Positions 49,491 to 62,817 of a stretch of 64,000 nt of DNA are shown here, one piece after another. The notes beneath the pieces were generated by a model. That model saw only the letters and a list, made by a program, of their open reading frames with translations. It did not search any database and was not told the origin of the DNA. Source of the DNA: Cacajao melanocephalus (taxonomy: Eukaryota > Chordata > Mammalia > Primates > Pitheciidae); NCBI GenBank assembly GCA_963573385.1, contig CAUYLG010070558.1, forward strand, positions 50,733-114,732, given 5' to 3'. Within the stretch, counting starts at the first letter, position 1. Every line of letters begins with the position of its first letter. The position numbers and the translations under genes are program-made.

Positions 49491-49754
49491 AGCTTTCACT
49501 TGGTACATTTGGGAGTTCAGAGTGCCAAAATGCATTTCTGTCACTTAGAGCTCCTGTTCTTTTCCACTGAATGGGCTTCCAGTGTTTTTTGAAACAGGAA
49601 ACTTTACATTTAGGCAGCTTAAGGCCCTAAGGGACTTTCTGTTGTTTCTAGCCCAGTGTTCCACATGCTATTAATTATGGACAGATGTTCTTCAAAAATA
49701 AGAAAAGATCTCCATAGCAGATTTTTGAGTTCTTCATGCCTATGTTTAAGTCTG

Positions 49755-49935
49755 GCATTGTGATCAAGTTGCATAAAAAATGAGTTTGTAGTCAGAGTTC
49801 TGGGTTTTAGTTTCTATTCTGCCTTGGGCAAGTCATAAAATCTTTCTGAACCTCAGTTTTCTCAGTGTAAAGTGGTGGTGGTGGAGTCATTCCTCAGAAG
49901 TTTGTTGAGAAGATCAAAGGAGAATTCTGAAAGTG
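49755..49935 (+). mobile_element. MIR, sense
   Basis: 'gtagtcagagttctgggttttagtttctattctgcc', 'caagtcataaaatctttctgaacctcagttttc'. Confidence 0.82.
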
Positions 49936-50114
49936 AATTGTATGATGATGTTATAATTCATCTGCATCCTCCTATGACTGCTTCGCAGTGTTAGAACTTT
50001 GTAAAAGGATGAGGTAGCATTTAAATCTGATACCTTACACGTTTTTCATATAAGTATTTAAATTAGGCTCTACTAATAGAATAAAATGGCAAAAACCTAA
50101 GGTTAAAAGTGCTT

Positions 50115-50315
50115 CCATTTTAAAGTCAGAGAAACTTTAATTCAGATCTTAGTTAAGTAGCTGTGTGACAGGGATAAATTATTTAATTTTTGTGTGCCTT
50201 AAATTCTCACCTGTCAATAAGGCATATCTCTTCTACCTCAGAAAGTTGTTGGGAAGATTAGGAATAATATGTGTACAGTAGTGGCATATAGCAGATGCCC
50301 AGTGATGCTCTAGCT
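50115..50315 (+). mobile_element. MIR, sense
   Basis: 'tagctgtgtgacagggataaattatttaat', 'gttgttgggaagattaggaataatatgtgtac', 'gcagatgcccagtgatg'. Confidence 0.78.
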
Positions 50316-51580
50316 TCATTCCTTCCATTTCCAAAATTGGTAGATTTGTGGATTCATTGAACGATTACTGAAGGGGTTACTTTTGCCTTCTCTATTCCAT
50401 GATGCAGTTCAGCACAGGTTAGCTGTTAGGTAGTGTCTCAAGTTTCCCATTCAATTCTGTAAATGTCGTTTGAGGTGTGTGATGCTAGCAGTTATTGCAA
50501 AGGATTTTTTTTTTTTAATAGTGGCAGGAACCTATGCTATATTTTTGTACTTTCTCGTTAATTCTCACCACTCTGTCTAGCTAGAGATGCTTTGTATTGT
50601 GAGAGCCAGGGAAACAGGGGCCATTTTCTTGTCTCTTCTGTCTGTGTTTATTTGGGTTGGAGGATTGTCTAAAGGTTCCCTAGTGAATAAAGTAGTTTTG
50701 CTGAGTTCAGATTCTTCTCTCCTGGATGAGCCCAGGATTGAACTACCGGATGGGAAAAGAAATATAAAAATGTGGAGAAAACTGGTGAGTTCTGCTTGTA
50801 AAGTTGTCAGGATGTTTGAGTTGAGGGGTATGCAGAGAACAGTTGATTCCTCATTTCCCTCTTCCCTTCCAGAGCCTGTATACTCCAACACAAAGGGAGC
50901 TTTAAGATGGAGGTCTGCATTGTAATTTCCTAGAAATTACTGCTTCTGGTAATGGCTCATTCAGTTTTCACCTCTTTGCTGCAGTAGATGAAACAATGGA
51001 GACAATAAAGCCATTTATCTGGTGGCTGTAGCCTCAATGGGATGTTTGTTTTAATAATGGTATAATTTGCAGGGTTCATAAATTGTGATTTTATTCTCAT
51101 GGAAATAACTGCCCGGTGGTATTTGGATTCTCAGGTCTCCTGTTGTGGATAATTTCACTAATATTCTGGCTGACAATTCCCTTTATTCTACACTTAGGTT
51201 TAGATTGTTCATGCTGCTTGGGTAATTAGCCCAGAGCAGAGCCAGTTTTTTTAGTTTGGGGCTGGCAGGTGGTTACTAGGTTACTAGAAGATCTTCTGAA
51301 GGGGGAAGAAACTCTGCTTAGGGATTCAAGGCAAATACCCTGGTTTATTTTGATTATCTGATATTAAAAGAATTATCTAATACCAAAATATTTGATGAAA
51401 ATTGAAAATTTGATTCATCCGAATATTTGTTTTCAATGATACCAAACAGCCCATTGTATTTGGAATATCCTTTGAGTTTTAAATTTTCATGTACATGTTT
51501 TGGCTGGGAATATCCACAGAGGGCAGAGGCTGATAGTAGCTCCACATGCTAGACATTGCCGTAGGTGCTTCACTTACATT
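50316..51580. other. Repeat-poor intronic stretch
   Basis: About 1.2 kb with no recognised transposon. Overlapping open frames of 104-112 codons on both strands around 50,580-50,920 have no domain resemblance. A purine/pyrimidine splice context cannot be confirmed by eye. Confidence 0.45.
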
Positions 51581-51593
51581 ATTTCTAAATCTT

Positions 51594-51890
<297 letters not shown>

Positions 51891-51903
51891 ATTTCTAAAT
51901 CTT

Positions 51904-52289
51904 AATGAAAACTTGGATAGGTAGGTATTGTTTCCATTTTACTCATGTAAACAGTTAAGACAAGTTTAGTAACTCAATTTAGGGACTCAGCTAATTAGTG
52001 GCAGACAGTTTACCAGATTCAAAGCTTATTCTAGATTTTCAATTATAGGGTGAGACTTCTGAAGATACATTCAAGTTTCTAGTAAACTGTTACATATTAC
52101 AGCGGTGGGCTCAAAAATATACATGAATTAGTACCTATCATCAGAGGTATATATCTGATTGTTCTTCCTGTCATTTAATCTTGTTTTACAGCAGTAACAT
52201 ACATGGAGTATTTTGATCATCTCACCAAAATTAAGGACTTCTAGGCATAATCCTGTTTTAAGAATTCTTTAAAAGGCTCCAAAACATGG
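51904..52289. other. Unassigned stretch with possible MIR trace
   Basis: 51,935-52,020 ('ttgtttccattttactcatgtaaacagttaagacaag') may be a worn antisense MIR. Otherwise nothing. Confidence 0.45.
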
Positions 52290-52520
52290 TGTAGTCACTG
52301 GAAATAGCCTCAGACTTGGGTTTCAAAATCTTGGCTCTCCATTTATTGGGTTATACCTCTAAACCATCATTGGATACCCCTTAATCTTGGATGAGCCTTG
52401 TTTTGCTCATCTACAGAATAGCGATATGATACACACTTTACAGGGACGTTAGGGTTAATGTATGTGGTTGGGTCTAATATATGCCTGTAACATGGTAGGG
52501 GGTCAGTAATATGTTGGTTT
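52290..52520 (+). mobile_element. MIR-like, sense
   Basis: 'agcctcagacttgggtttcaaaatcttggctctcc', 'tttgctcatctacagaatagcgatatg', 'catggtagggggtcagtaatatg'. Confidence 0.65.
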
Positions 52521-52612
52521 CCTTTCTTGACTAATGCTACTACTAGTAGAGTATCAGGATAATTTGGTACTTTCATCATCTGTCTTAGGATTTATTAAAA
52601 GACGGCCAACTT

Positions 52613-52925
52613 CAGCCAGACATGATGGCTCACACCTGTAATTCCAGCATTTTGGGAGGCTGAGATGGGTGGGTCACCTGAGGTCAGGAGTTTGAGACCA
52701 GCCTGGCCAAAATGGTGAAACCCTGTCTTTACTAAAAATACAAAAAAAAAAAAAAAAAAAAAAAAATTAGCCAGGCGTAGTGGTACACGTCTGTAGTCCC
52801 AACTACTCAGGAGGCTGAGGCAGGAGAATCATTTGAACTCAGAAGGCGGAGGTTGCAGTGAGCCAATATTATGCCTTGGTACTCCAGCCTGGGCGAAAAA
52901 AGTGAAACTCCATCTCAAAAAAAAA
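52613..52925 (+). mobile_element. Alu with long central A-run
   Basis: 'cagccagacatgatggctcacacc' start, linker poly-A of about 25 at 52,743-52,766, target words 'gacggccaact' / 'gatggccaatt'. Confidence 0.95.
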
Positions 52926-53079
52926 AAAAGATGGCCAATTATGTTATATCTTCATGTGGTACTGTTAAACTAATAGAGCTTATTTTTCTCTAGGAACTTG
53001 GTGTTCCATCTAGGTAATTTGTTTAAGGGACAGTTAGATAGATGATGTAGTTTTTTACGCTCTTTTGGTCAAGAGGGTG

Positions 53080-53330
53080 AGTGCATATGTGGAAAAGGCC
53101 TTGGATTTGTGATCATACAAACTTGGTGGAGTTCCAGCATTACTACTTACTAGCTAAGTTTCATGGGACAACTGATATTCTCTGCCTGAAACTTGGGATA
53201 GAGATAATAATAGCCGGCCTTCCCATCTGTTGTGAAGGTCAAATTAGATAATGAATGTGAAAATGCCTTTTAAATTGGAAATATGCCAGGCAAGATAGTA
53301 ATTATTATGTGACAGTCATAATTAGTATTA
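53080..53330 (+). mobile_element. MIR, sense
   Basis: 'tggagttccagcattactacttactagctaag', 'ttctctgcctgaaacttgggatagagataataatag', 'gtgaaggtcaaattagataatg'. Confidence 0.78.
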
Positions 53331-53359
53331 GGTGGGGCTTAGAGAATTAACTACCTTAT

Positions 53360-53811
53360 TTTTTTGAGACAGGGTCTTGCTCTGTCACCCAGGCTGAAAT
53401 GCAATGGCTCATGGCTCACTGGAGCCTCCACTTCCCAGGCTTAGTCATCCTCCTGCCTTGTTTCCTAAGTAGCTGGGACCACAGGCATGCAACACCATGC
53501 CCCTACCCGTGTCTTGCCCCTAGGTTTTTTGAGACAGATCTTGCTCTGTCACCCAGACTGGAGTGCAGAGTCCCACTCATAGCTTACTGCAGCCTGGAAC
53601 TCCTGTGTATAAGTGATCCTCTCACCTCAGTCTCCTGTGTAGTTGGAATTACAAGCTTGCACCACCATGCCTGTCTAATTCTTGAATTTTTTTGTAGAGA
53701 CAGGGTGTCTAGGTTGCCTAGGCTGGTTTCAAACTCTTGTCCACCAGCCATCCTCCTGTCTTGGCCTGCCAAAGTGCTGGTATTACAGGCATGAGCCACT
53801 GTGCCCCGCCA
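53360..53811 (-). mobile_element. Three-arm Alu array, antisense
   Basis: An extra right arm (53,360-53,510, to 'caacaccatgccccta') followed by a complete antisense Alu (53,526-53,811). The single pair of flanking words 'agaattaact' / 'agaattcact' encloses the whole array. Confidence 0.85.
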
Positions 53812-54234
53812 GAATTCACTGCCATTTTAAGAGGGAAATTTGAAATTTCACTTGAACTATATAAAGACATTTTGATGAGTTTAATTGCAGTAGTCCTTAG
53901 GGACAGTGGAAGAAAAGAGGCTAGAATGATGTCTGGGTAGATAAAATTCAGTGAATGTAACTGCATAGTGGAAGTGAGAATGGGGTGAGGTACTGCTGTG
54001 AGGCAGGCCAAGAGCACTTAGGGAAGAGCTTAGACTTGAGGTTTGGATCTTGGTCTAGTCTTGATCCCTAGAACAAGGAAGTGGGAGGCTCCTTGATTAA
54101 AAAAACTTAGAACACTGGGTAGTATGTGGAGAACTGATTGAGGAATAGGGATAGAGGTAATAACTATAGCTTCCCTCATGATGACAGTCAAGTTGAAATC
54201 CTGGTTTTAAGCCTTCTAGGAATATGTACAGAAG
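53812..54234. other. Unassigned non-coding stretch
   Basis: Nothing recognised. Confidence 0.4.
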
Positions 54235-54250
54235 TTAAAATAGATTTTTT

Positions 54251-54378
54251 TTCCTTTTTGTGGAGAACGAGATCTCGCTATATTGCCCAGGCAGGTCTCG
54301 AACTCCTGGGCTCAAGGTATTTTCCGTCTTCTGCCTACCTGAGAGCTGGGATTACAGGCATGAGCCACAGCACCCGGC
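54251..54378 (-). mobile_element. Alu left-arm monomer, antisense, with target duplication
   Basis: One arm from 'tttttgtggagaacgagatctc' to 'ccacagcacccggc'; flanked by taaaatagattttttt on both sides. Confidence 0.88.
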
Positions 54379-54396
54379 TAAAATAGATTTTTTTCA

Positions 54397-54820
54397 TTCC
54401 TCTTTCTAACCCCTAACAGTTAAGTGTGTCCATTTTTGGGGGAATTTTCCATGTGAGTCTTGTGATTATTGCACATGAATCCAGTGGTGTCTCTCAGGTG
54501 AGCACATTAATATATCTTCATTTAAAGAGGTACAGGTGGTGGCTGCCAAGTGGGGATCTGCTTCCACAGGCTAGAATGCTTAATTTTATGGAGTCATATT
54601 TAGATTATCTCTTACTTGAAAATTGATTCTGTTTACAGTATTTCAGTAATGCAGATGATATTTTTCCTAAGTGGAACATCAACCTAAATTTTCAATGTGT
54701 TTAATTATTGATGTATCTGAATGCTGCAGTGTATTAGTTAAGGATTTTTCCATGCGAGGGGAGGCTTCTGTCTCTGAGTTTTGGTACTACACTAATTTTA
54801 TTCTTTTTTTTTTTTTTCAG
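54397..54820. other. Unassigned non-coding stretch
   Basis: No repeat or gene recognised; ends in a 14-T pyrimidine tract at 54,806-54,818. Confidence 0.4.
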
Positions 54821-54941
54821 GGGGATGTCAGTTTTTCTTTACTGCAAGCAACTGCATTATGTTGTCTGGATCATTGCCTTCTGTATTGAGTATTAGAGTA
54901 GAATAGTTGTCCAGGACAGTTTCAAAGTCTGTGTTTTATCT
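54821..54941 (+). other. Candidate small non-coding exon
   Basis: Preceded by a strong 3' splice-site signal (long T-run then CAG/GGGG at 54,820/54,821) and followed by 'tctgatt/gtaaga' near 54,942. About 120 bases, unique looking. It would add 5' UTR sequence to a transcript starting at the CpG island. Polypyrimidine-AG pairs occur often by chance, so this is speculative. Confidence 0.25.
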
Positions 54942-55149
54942 GATTGTAAGAACACACTTAGGCATCTTTCTTTTCTGTTCTTGGTCTACTAGTATGAACA
55001 TGGTACAGTGACTAAATAAGGGGATGGGTTTCCATAGGTCCCACTCAGAATCAGTTTGAGTTACTTTATCATATTAACTTCATATGTAATAATGTCAACT
55101 TATATTTGCATAATTATTTGTAAAGTATTTTTATGGTACTTAAATATTT

Positions 55150-55733
<584 letters not shown>

Positions 55734-55864
55734 AACACAGAAAGATTTTTAAGGGCTACCTCTTATCTTCAGTTAGTCTGAATGAAAGTATCTGTTTTCC
55801 ATACAAAAAAGACTATTGTGCATTCCTAAGAAAATAGATGTAAAGCTCTAACCAACAGCTAAAA

Positions 55865-56055
55865 GTATTATAGAGGGGGAGAAATACAGGATTTGGAGTT
55901 AGGAGACCTGGGATGTGGGGTACAGATTCTGTTAATAAATGAATGATCTTGTGTAATTAATTCATCTTTTCCTAACCTATAGAATGTATATGAAAAGCAT
56001 AATAACTGCATCACAGGGTTTTAAGGCTCAAATAAGACAGGGAATATATTTCATA
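55865..56055 (+). mobile_element. MIR, sense
   Basis: 'aggatttggagttaggagacctggg', 'catcttttcctaacctatagaatgtatatg', 'catcacagggttttaaggctcaaataag'. Confidence 0.78.
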
Positions 56056-56239
56056 TATACCTATATACTCATATAAACTGTTTCTGAGAAAATATAATGG
56101 TTAAGTATGTAGCTCTGAAGTCAGATTGCTAGCAATTTTAGTATCATCACTCTTTAATACTAGATACGGTGTCAACTTTTTCAATCATGCATTCCCTCAG
56201 CAATCATTATGGAAAACACACTGTTGCCAGCTATTGAAA

Positions 56240-56455
56240 CAGAGATAATACCCACAGGAACACACACCCAGCTGGGTTCTAATCACAGCTGCATTTCTTT
56301 ATTAGCTGTGAGACTAAGCAAGTTACTTCCTTTCTCTGAGACTCAGTCCTCTCCTCTATAAAATGGGGTTAATGAAGATTAAAACAAATACTGCACTTGG
56401 CACTTGCCTGGTGTATAACACAGCGTTAGCTAGTATCATTATTCTTGGCTCTGTC
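56240..56455 (+). mobile_element. MIR, sense
   Basis: 'tgggttctaatcacagctgcatttc', 'gtgagactaagcaagttacttcctttctctgagactcag', 'tctataaaatggggttaatgaag'. Confidence 0.85.
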
Positions 56456-56549
56456 CTAAATAAAGTGAGTACAAAGATGAAAAAAAAACCATGGTCCTGT
56501 GCAAAAAGAGCTACCAGTTTAGTACATGAAACATATTAGGAAAATTTTA

Positions 56550-56802
56550 GGCTGGACACAGTGACTCACACCTGTAATCCCAAGAGTTTGGGAGGCTGAG
56601 GCTGATGGATCACTTGAGACCAGACTGGGCAACATGGCGAAACCCCACCTCTACAAAAAATTAAAAAAATTAGCCGGGCATGGTGGCATGCACCTATTAT
56701 CCCAGCTCCTTAGGAGGCTGAAGTCAGAGGATCGCTTGAGCCTGGGAGGTTGAGTGCTCCCAAAGTGCTGGGATTACAGGCATGAGCCACCATGCCCAGT
56801 CC
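56550..56802. mobile_element. Alu snap-back: + Alu fused to an inverted Alu 5' end
   Basis: A + strand Alu from 'gctggacacagtgactcacacc' (56,550) to 'gcctgggaggttgag' (about 56,754) is joined without spacer to an antisense Alu end, 'tgctcccaaagtgctgggattac' to 'ccaccatgcccagtcc' (56,755-56,802). The two ends are inverted copies of the same 45 bases. Confidence 0.88.
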
Positions 56803-56964
56803 AGTATTTTTTTTCTTAAGTGTACATTTGAAATAAATTGAAGTGCTACTGTATTCTATGACTTCTCTTTTTTTACATTGAAATATTGGCATTACAATAA
56901 CAAGATTATTTTTAATATCGTTAGAAAAGTTGGAAACTTTGGAATTTCATAGAGTTGAAGAGAT

Positions 56965-57110
56965 CATCATCTGGTCCACCTCTCTTATTACATACAGATA
57001 AGGAACAGAAGCTCAGAGAAGTCAGTTGATTTGTTTGAGGCCATGTAGTTTGAAAATGAAGAAGAACCTGAGACTAGAACCTAACTATCCTTGTATTTAT
57101 CACAGCATAC
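56965..57110 (-). mobile_element. MIR, antisense
   Basis: 'acagataaggaacagaagctcagagaagtcagttgatttg', 'gcatgtagtttgaaaatgaag'-like core, 'gagactagaacctaac'. Confidence 0.72.
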
Positions 57111-57228
57111 TATTTTTCTTCTGAGAATTATTTTCTTAAAGGTGATATCCCGTGGCCAAAGTCACAGGCTCAACTGTTTTGGCTCATCTGTCCTACAAAT
57201 GTATATCATATCCTTGTTATTTTTTTAA

Positions 57229-57586
<358 letters not shown>

Positions 57587-57765
57587 AAGGGTCTAGTTCT
57601 TAACAGCCTTCTTCCTAACCCTTGAGAAGATGCCATTTTACTTCATTTAGCTTCTAGGTTATATCACATTCAAATATAGTCATATCATAGTTACTTGGTT
57701 TTCCATGTGCCCTGCCCTGTATTATTTTTCTGTATGATTACAGTTCAGAATATTTAGGAATTCCT

Positions 57766-58510
<745 letters not shown>

Positions 58511-58512
58511 TG

Positions 58513-58790
58513 AGTAGAGTACAGGGTAGCTGCTGAAAGATACCCAAACATTGAGTGGCTCAAACAAGATAGACGTTTATCTCTTATAAAACAGTCCAGA
58601 GGTAGGTCTCTTATGACCACAGTGGGCAGAGGTTCTGCTTCATGAAATCATCTAGAGATCCAGATTCCTTCTATCTCATTGTCTGGGGGTGATGCCCTCA
58701 TCTGCATGCTCCATGATAGCTTATTAACACATCTACCTTGAAATAAGTCCATGAGAAGGGAGAGGAGAGAGTAGAGGACACGTATTCGCC
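58513..58790 (-). mobile_element. Ancient LTR-like repeat, antisense
   Basis: 'agctgctgaaagatacccaaacattgagtggctcaaac', 'cagtccagaggtaggtctc', 'tctagagatccagattccttctatctcattg', 'gccctcatctgcatgctcc'. MaLR-like in layout; subfamily not certain. Confidence 0.55.
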
Positions 58791-59054
58791 TTAAGAAAAA
58801 AAGCAAGCTGAAGTTGTGTATGTCAGTCCCCCCGCCCCCGGCATCTCATTCATTATCTTTAGAAACAAGACATATCTAGTTGTAAATAATATTAGGAAAT
58901 GTAGTTTCCAACTCAGTTGCATGTGCTCAGTTATTTTGGCGAGGGTTATGGTAGGGGAGTGTCTTTATTAAAATGAAGCAAGGGAAAATGGATACCATTA
59001 GCAGTCTCTTCCACAGAGTCATAGGTAGAGGGTAAAATTAATATAACCTTTCCT

Positions 59055-59205
59055 TCATTCATTGTCTTACTTCATTCTCACCACATTGAGAATTTCTTTG
59101 AGGTGGGTGGTATTATAACCATTTTGCTAACTGGGGAACTGATTTTGAGTTATCAAGTGCCTGGTTTAAAGTCACAAGTCTGGCTCAAAACTGAACTCAT
59201 TATCC
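59055..59205 (-). mobile_element. MIR, antisense
   Basis: 'ttcattctcaccacattgagaatttctttgaggtgggtggtattataaccattttgc', 'gtttaaagtcacaagtctgg'. Confidence 0.75.
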
Positions 59206-59860
59206 TTTTCCCCCCACACCTTCTTCTCTTTGTGTTTCTTATCTCAGTGAATGACATCACCATTTTCTCAGTCACTGAAGCCGGAAATTTGGGATTTCCT
59301 TATCTTCTTATATTCCTTCAGTCACTAGGCTGTGTGGATATTATCACCTTAGCATTTCTCAAATCTGTGCCTTTGTCTCCATCCCCACAGCAATTGCCTT
59401 AGCTCAAACTCTCAGCAGCTCTTGTGTGGACAGCAGCCTCCATTCTTCCATCTGCTGCCAGGGTCACCTCCAGTAACTTCTTCTCAGCCCAACCCTAGCA
59501 AACCACTTGCAATCCCTGAGACTTACTATATGCTGTTAAACTGCCAAATCTCTACTCAGTGTTGCTTTTTCTGCTCAAGTGGTCCTCTTCCCTTCTCAAC
59601 TTGGCAAACATGACCTTACTTTATTTTTAAAAATCTATCACCTACATTGCTTCTACTATAAAGTCGTTGCTCTCTTCTCCGGGTAGAATTGAGTATTTTT
59701 TCTTCATGCTTCTCCTGTGTTGATGCCTCTTATAGGACCTGCAACATTTTATAGTAATAATTCATAATGTGTCTTGCTTTTTATTATTAGCACTCAATAT
59801 TATACCTGATAGAAAACAGCTACTCCATAATTGCGTGAATGAGTGGAGTATATGACAGAC
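59206..59860 (+). mobile_element. L2, sense, long copy
   Basis: 'gtgcctttgtctccatccccacagcaattgcc', 'gcagcctccattcttccatctgctgccagggtc', 'cccttctcaacttggcaaacatgacc', ending in 'gcactcaatattatacctg'. Sense L2 3' region, non-coding. Confidence 0.72.
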
Positions 59861-60900
59861 TGGGACTTGAATCCAAATCTTGTGTTTTTCTTATCATGAT
59901 GGCTCATCCTGTGTATGTATGTACATATTTCCCGAGTTGCTTCCCAAAAACAAATTTGGAGGTCTGACTTTCCAGGAGCTCTTTTCGTTGGCAATCAAGT
60001 GTAGCCCTGCTTAAAAAGGGCTATTTCAACAAATGGATGCTTAATTATCTTTCCATTTGGATTTTGAGGATGTGCTTTTTTTGGTAGGCACTGCTAAAAC
60101 CATTGTCTGTAACTTGCAAAATAAATGCTGAATGTTTGGCTTTAATTTTTATTGATTACATCAAAGGATGAAAGAGGTTTGCTTTACATTTTGGAGGGAA
60201 GACAGGCAAATGAGAAAAAAATGCATCCCCTTGAAGAGGGTTTTATTTTTAATGTTATTTACAAAGTACATATGTGAAAATAGAAAAGGAATAACTTTGA
60301 TTTACAATAGACACAATTTAGGGAAACATGCTAACATCTCAGTGGTAAGTGTAAATTCAGCTTGGCTATTACAATTTCTGATCACTGAAGCTCACTTATT
60401 GTGCATTTAAACCATTTGTTTTGGTGTTAATCCTTTAAAACTCAACTGGTAGATGTTAACAGGATAAAAGGTAATAAAGCTTGAAATATGGCAGTCATTT
60501 GGTCTGATTTACTTTTCAGCTATTTGCATGCAAACTTAAGTGTCTTTGGGAAAAAGGAAAGGAGGGAATTAATGCTGTATTCAACTATTTTGATCTCAGC
60601 TTGAGCCCTGCACACCTGTCACTGACCTGTGGAAGTTTTCCTCCGTAATTAAGAGCTCCTCTCTCATGTTATTACTTAGTTGGATGCCACAAAAGCCTGG
60701 TGAAACAGTGGAATCCTCTTAATTGCAGCTTTTAAAACAAAGCACCGATGTTTAATGTGGTATTGTTTTTAAAAAGCCTTCCCTGGAAAGAGTTTTGATT
60801 GCTTCAAGTCCAAAAGGAATGGAGTGTTGAGGATTCTGCTCTTTATAAAAGTAGAAGTCATATAGTACTTTGAAATGGCTCTTCTTAAATAGTTAAGGAA
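59861..60900. other. Repeat-free block, possible intronic regulatory DNA
   Basis: About 1 kb with no transposon recognised. It holds the perfect 12-base palindrome tttgcatgcaaa (60,523-60,534) inside an ATTTGCAT octamer, several homeodomain-type TAATTA/TAATTG words (60,647 and 60,718 regions) and a CACCTG E-box (60,613). No coding frame above 80 codons. Confidence 0.45.
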
Positions 60901-61128
60901 TATAACTAATACTTACATGATGCTTTACAGTTTGACCAAGTGCTTTCCCTTTATCTTGTTTTAATTCCTATAGTAGCTCCAAGAAAGGTATTATATATAA
61001 TGTTTCCCATTTTACAGATGAGGAAATTGGTCAGAAAAGTGACTTGCTCAGGGTCACACAATTAGTAAGTGGTAGAGATGGATGCAAACCCCTTTATCTA
61101 ACTCCTGTCTCAATGAGCATAAACTGCA
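60901..61128 (-). mobile_element. MIR, antisense
   Basis: 'tgctttacagtttgaccaagtgctttcc', 'cccattttacagatgaggaaattgg', 'gacttgctcagggtcacacaattagtaagtgg'. One of the best preserved MIRs here. Confidence 0.88.
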
Positions 61129-61489
61129 TGTGTGGAAATATCAGTATAGTGGGTTTTTCCTTTAACTTATCGTAATGTGGTCTCAGTTTAACTTAATGTG
61201 TTTGCTGCTTTTCTGTCTGAACTGTTAGCCCTTACACATAGAGCGGAAAGAGCAGCCTGGTAGTAGGCGAAGAAACCAAAGTGCTGGGAAATGACAGAAT
61301 ATCCCGTTCCATGCTTAGGTCATGTCTGTTATCTAGCTGAAACATCTTCCTGTAAGGTTGGCAGGGTCTTTGTGGTCCTGCTGCAGTGTGGACAAATTCT
61401 TTACAGTGTACTTCAGTACGAGCAGTTACGACAGCTGGTTTGAATGAGCTTCTGTGGCAGTCACCTCCCTTGAGGCCTCAGTGCCCATT
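61129..61489. other. Unassigned non-coding stretch
   Basis: Nothing recognised. Confidence 0.4.
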
Positions 61490-61625
61490 TTTCTCTCCAC
61501 CCTAGTAGTGGAAAGAGATCTTGATAAGAAGTCAGGAAACCTTGATTCTAAAGTTGCAGTTAGGTGATTTGCTAACTGACCTGTTTTCTTCAGGACTCAA
61601 TTTGGTCAGTACTACCTCTCTGAAG
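61490..61625 (+). mobile_element. MIR, sense
   Basis: 'gtggaaagagatcttgataagaagtcaggaaaccttgattctaaag'. Confidence 0.65.
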
Positions 61626-62449
61626 ACTTTCTTGAAATCTTAGGGTGGCCTTCCTTTTTTTTTTTCCTGAATACTGTGATACTGTTGTTTAAGTATTGGC
61701 TGTATGGCACTTACCTCATTGTTTTGCAATTATGTTTCTTTCCGACTAGAACTATACCTCTAGCCTTTTTTTTCTACTAGTCTATCTGCATTTGAGAATC
61801 ACTGCCCCAAACTGTACATTCTGTGAGAGCACAGTCACAGGTTCCTTGTGGTAGACATTTGTAGTTTGCTTCTGTAGCTTCCTTCTTATCTCAGCAGTGG
61901 CCTCAGATGTTCGTTTTAGGAATCACACTTCCCCCCTACTTTGCTTCATATAGTTTGGGTAGGAATTTCTTAGTTCTAGTGTTACGTGAAACAGGCTCAA
62001 GGTAACCAAGGCATCACATTCCTCTGGCCATGGTGATTGTTTTAGGGGTAAATATGTTTTAAGCTGGTCTAAACTGAATGTTCAGTACTTTTATAAGTCA
62101 CTATAGAAGACCTTCTCCAAGTCCTGCTACACTAAAGAGCTATAGCAGCTGGAGCTGCTATAGCCATTTTGCCACCATAAGAGCAGAGAGTGTGTCTTAT
62201 GATAGAACCAACATTGAGGAAGTGAGGCTAAAGAGGTGGAGGCAGTGACTTTGAGCTCTGAATTGAGCCTTCCCCATTGTCTACCCTAATCTTAGGCTTC
62301 TGTTAATTAAGTCAGAAATTAGGCTTTTTGCTTAAACCAGTTTGTTTTCTGTCATTTACAACCAAGAGTCCTAACTAATCTGTTTCTCTTCTGTACCTAA
62401 GCATAGTTCATAGCCTAGAATTTGTTAATTGCATAAATGATTGAACTCT
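61626..62449. other. Mostly unassigned; trace of L2
   Basis: 61,710-61,860 ('ggcacttacctcattgttttgcaattatg') looks like a worn sense L2. The rest is not recognised. It includes an imperfect inverted word 'atagcagctggagctgctat' at 62,142-62,161. Confidence 0.45.
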
Positions 62450-62545
62450 ATGACCTTGTTTTTTTTAGTCTCAGTTTCTTTTTCTGTAAAATGGGAATGG
62501 TAATTTCTGCCTGTCTGGCTCAGAGTTGTGTGAGTTAATAGAAGG
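62450..62545 (+). mobile_element. MIR fragment, sense
   Basis: 'gtctcagtttctttttctgtaaaatgggaatgg' and 'gttgtgtgagttaatag'. Confidence 0.75.
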
Positions 62546-62559
62546 AAAAGCTTTCTGGT

Positions 62560-62765
62560 CTCTCCTGCACTTAGTCTATACCAAGCAATTGACCATTTAA
62601 TTATATAATTACATATAACCATTGTATAATGGTTTTTTTCTTTCAACTTGATTGTGTACCCCCTTAGAGTGGACTGCATCCTACATACTTACTGTTTTCC
62701 TCCTACTCCTCAGCACAATGTTGGGAAAATAGTGGGCATTCTTGAATATTTATTAGTGATGACAG
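62560..62765 (+). mobile_element. L2 3' end, sense
   Basis: 'gtgtacccccttagagtggactgcatcc' and 'gcacaatgttgggaaaatagtgggcattcttgaatatttattag'. Confidence 0.7.
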
Positions 62766-62817
62766 TAGCAGCTACAGTTTATTGCATTCGTTTATCTGCA
62801 CTCCAGATAGTCTGTAG

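Noticed and set aside
50577..50925. Overlapping open frames on both strands
   Set aside because: Similar lengths on opposite strands, no known domain, no splice or start evidence; probably chance, although the region lacks repeats.
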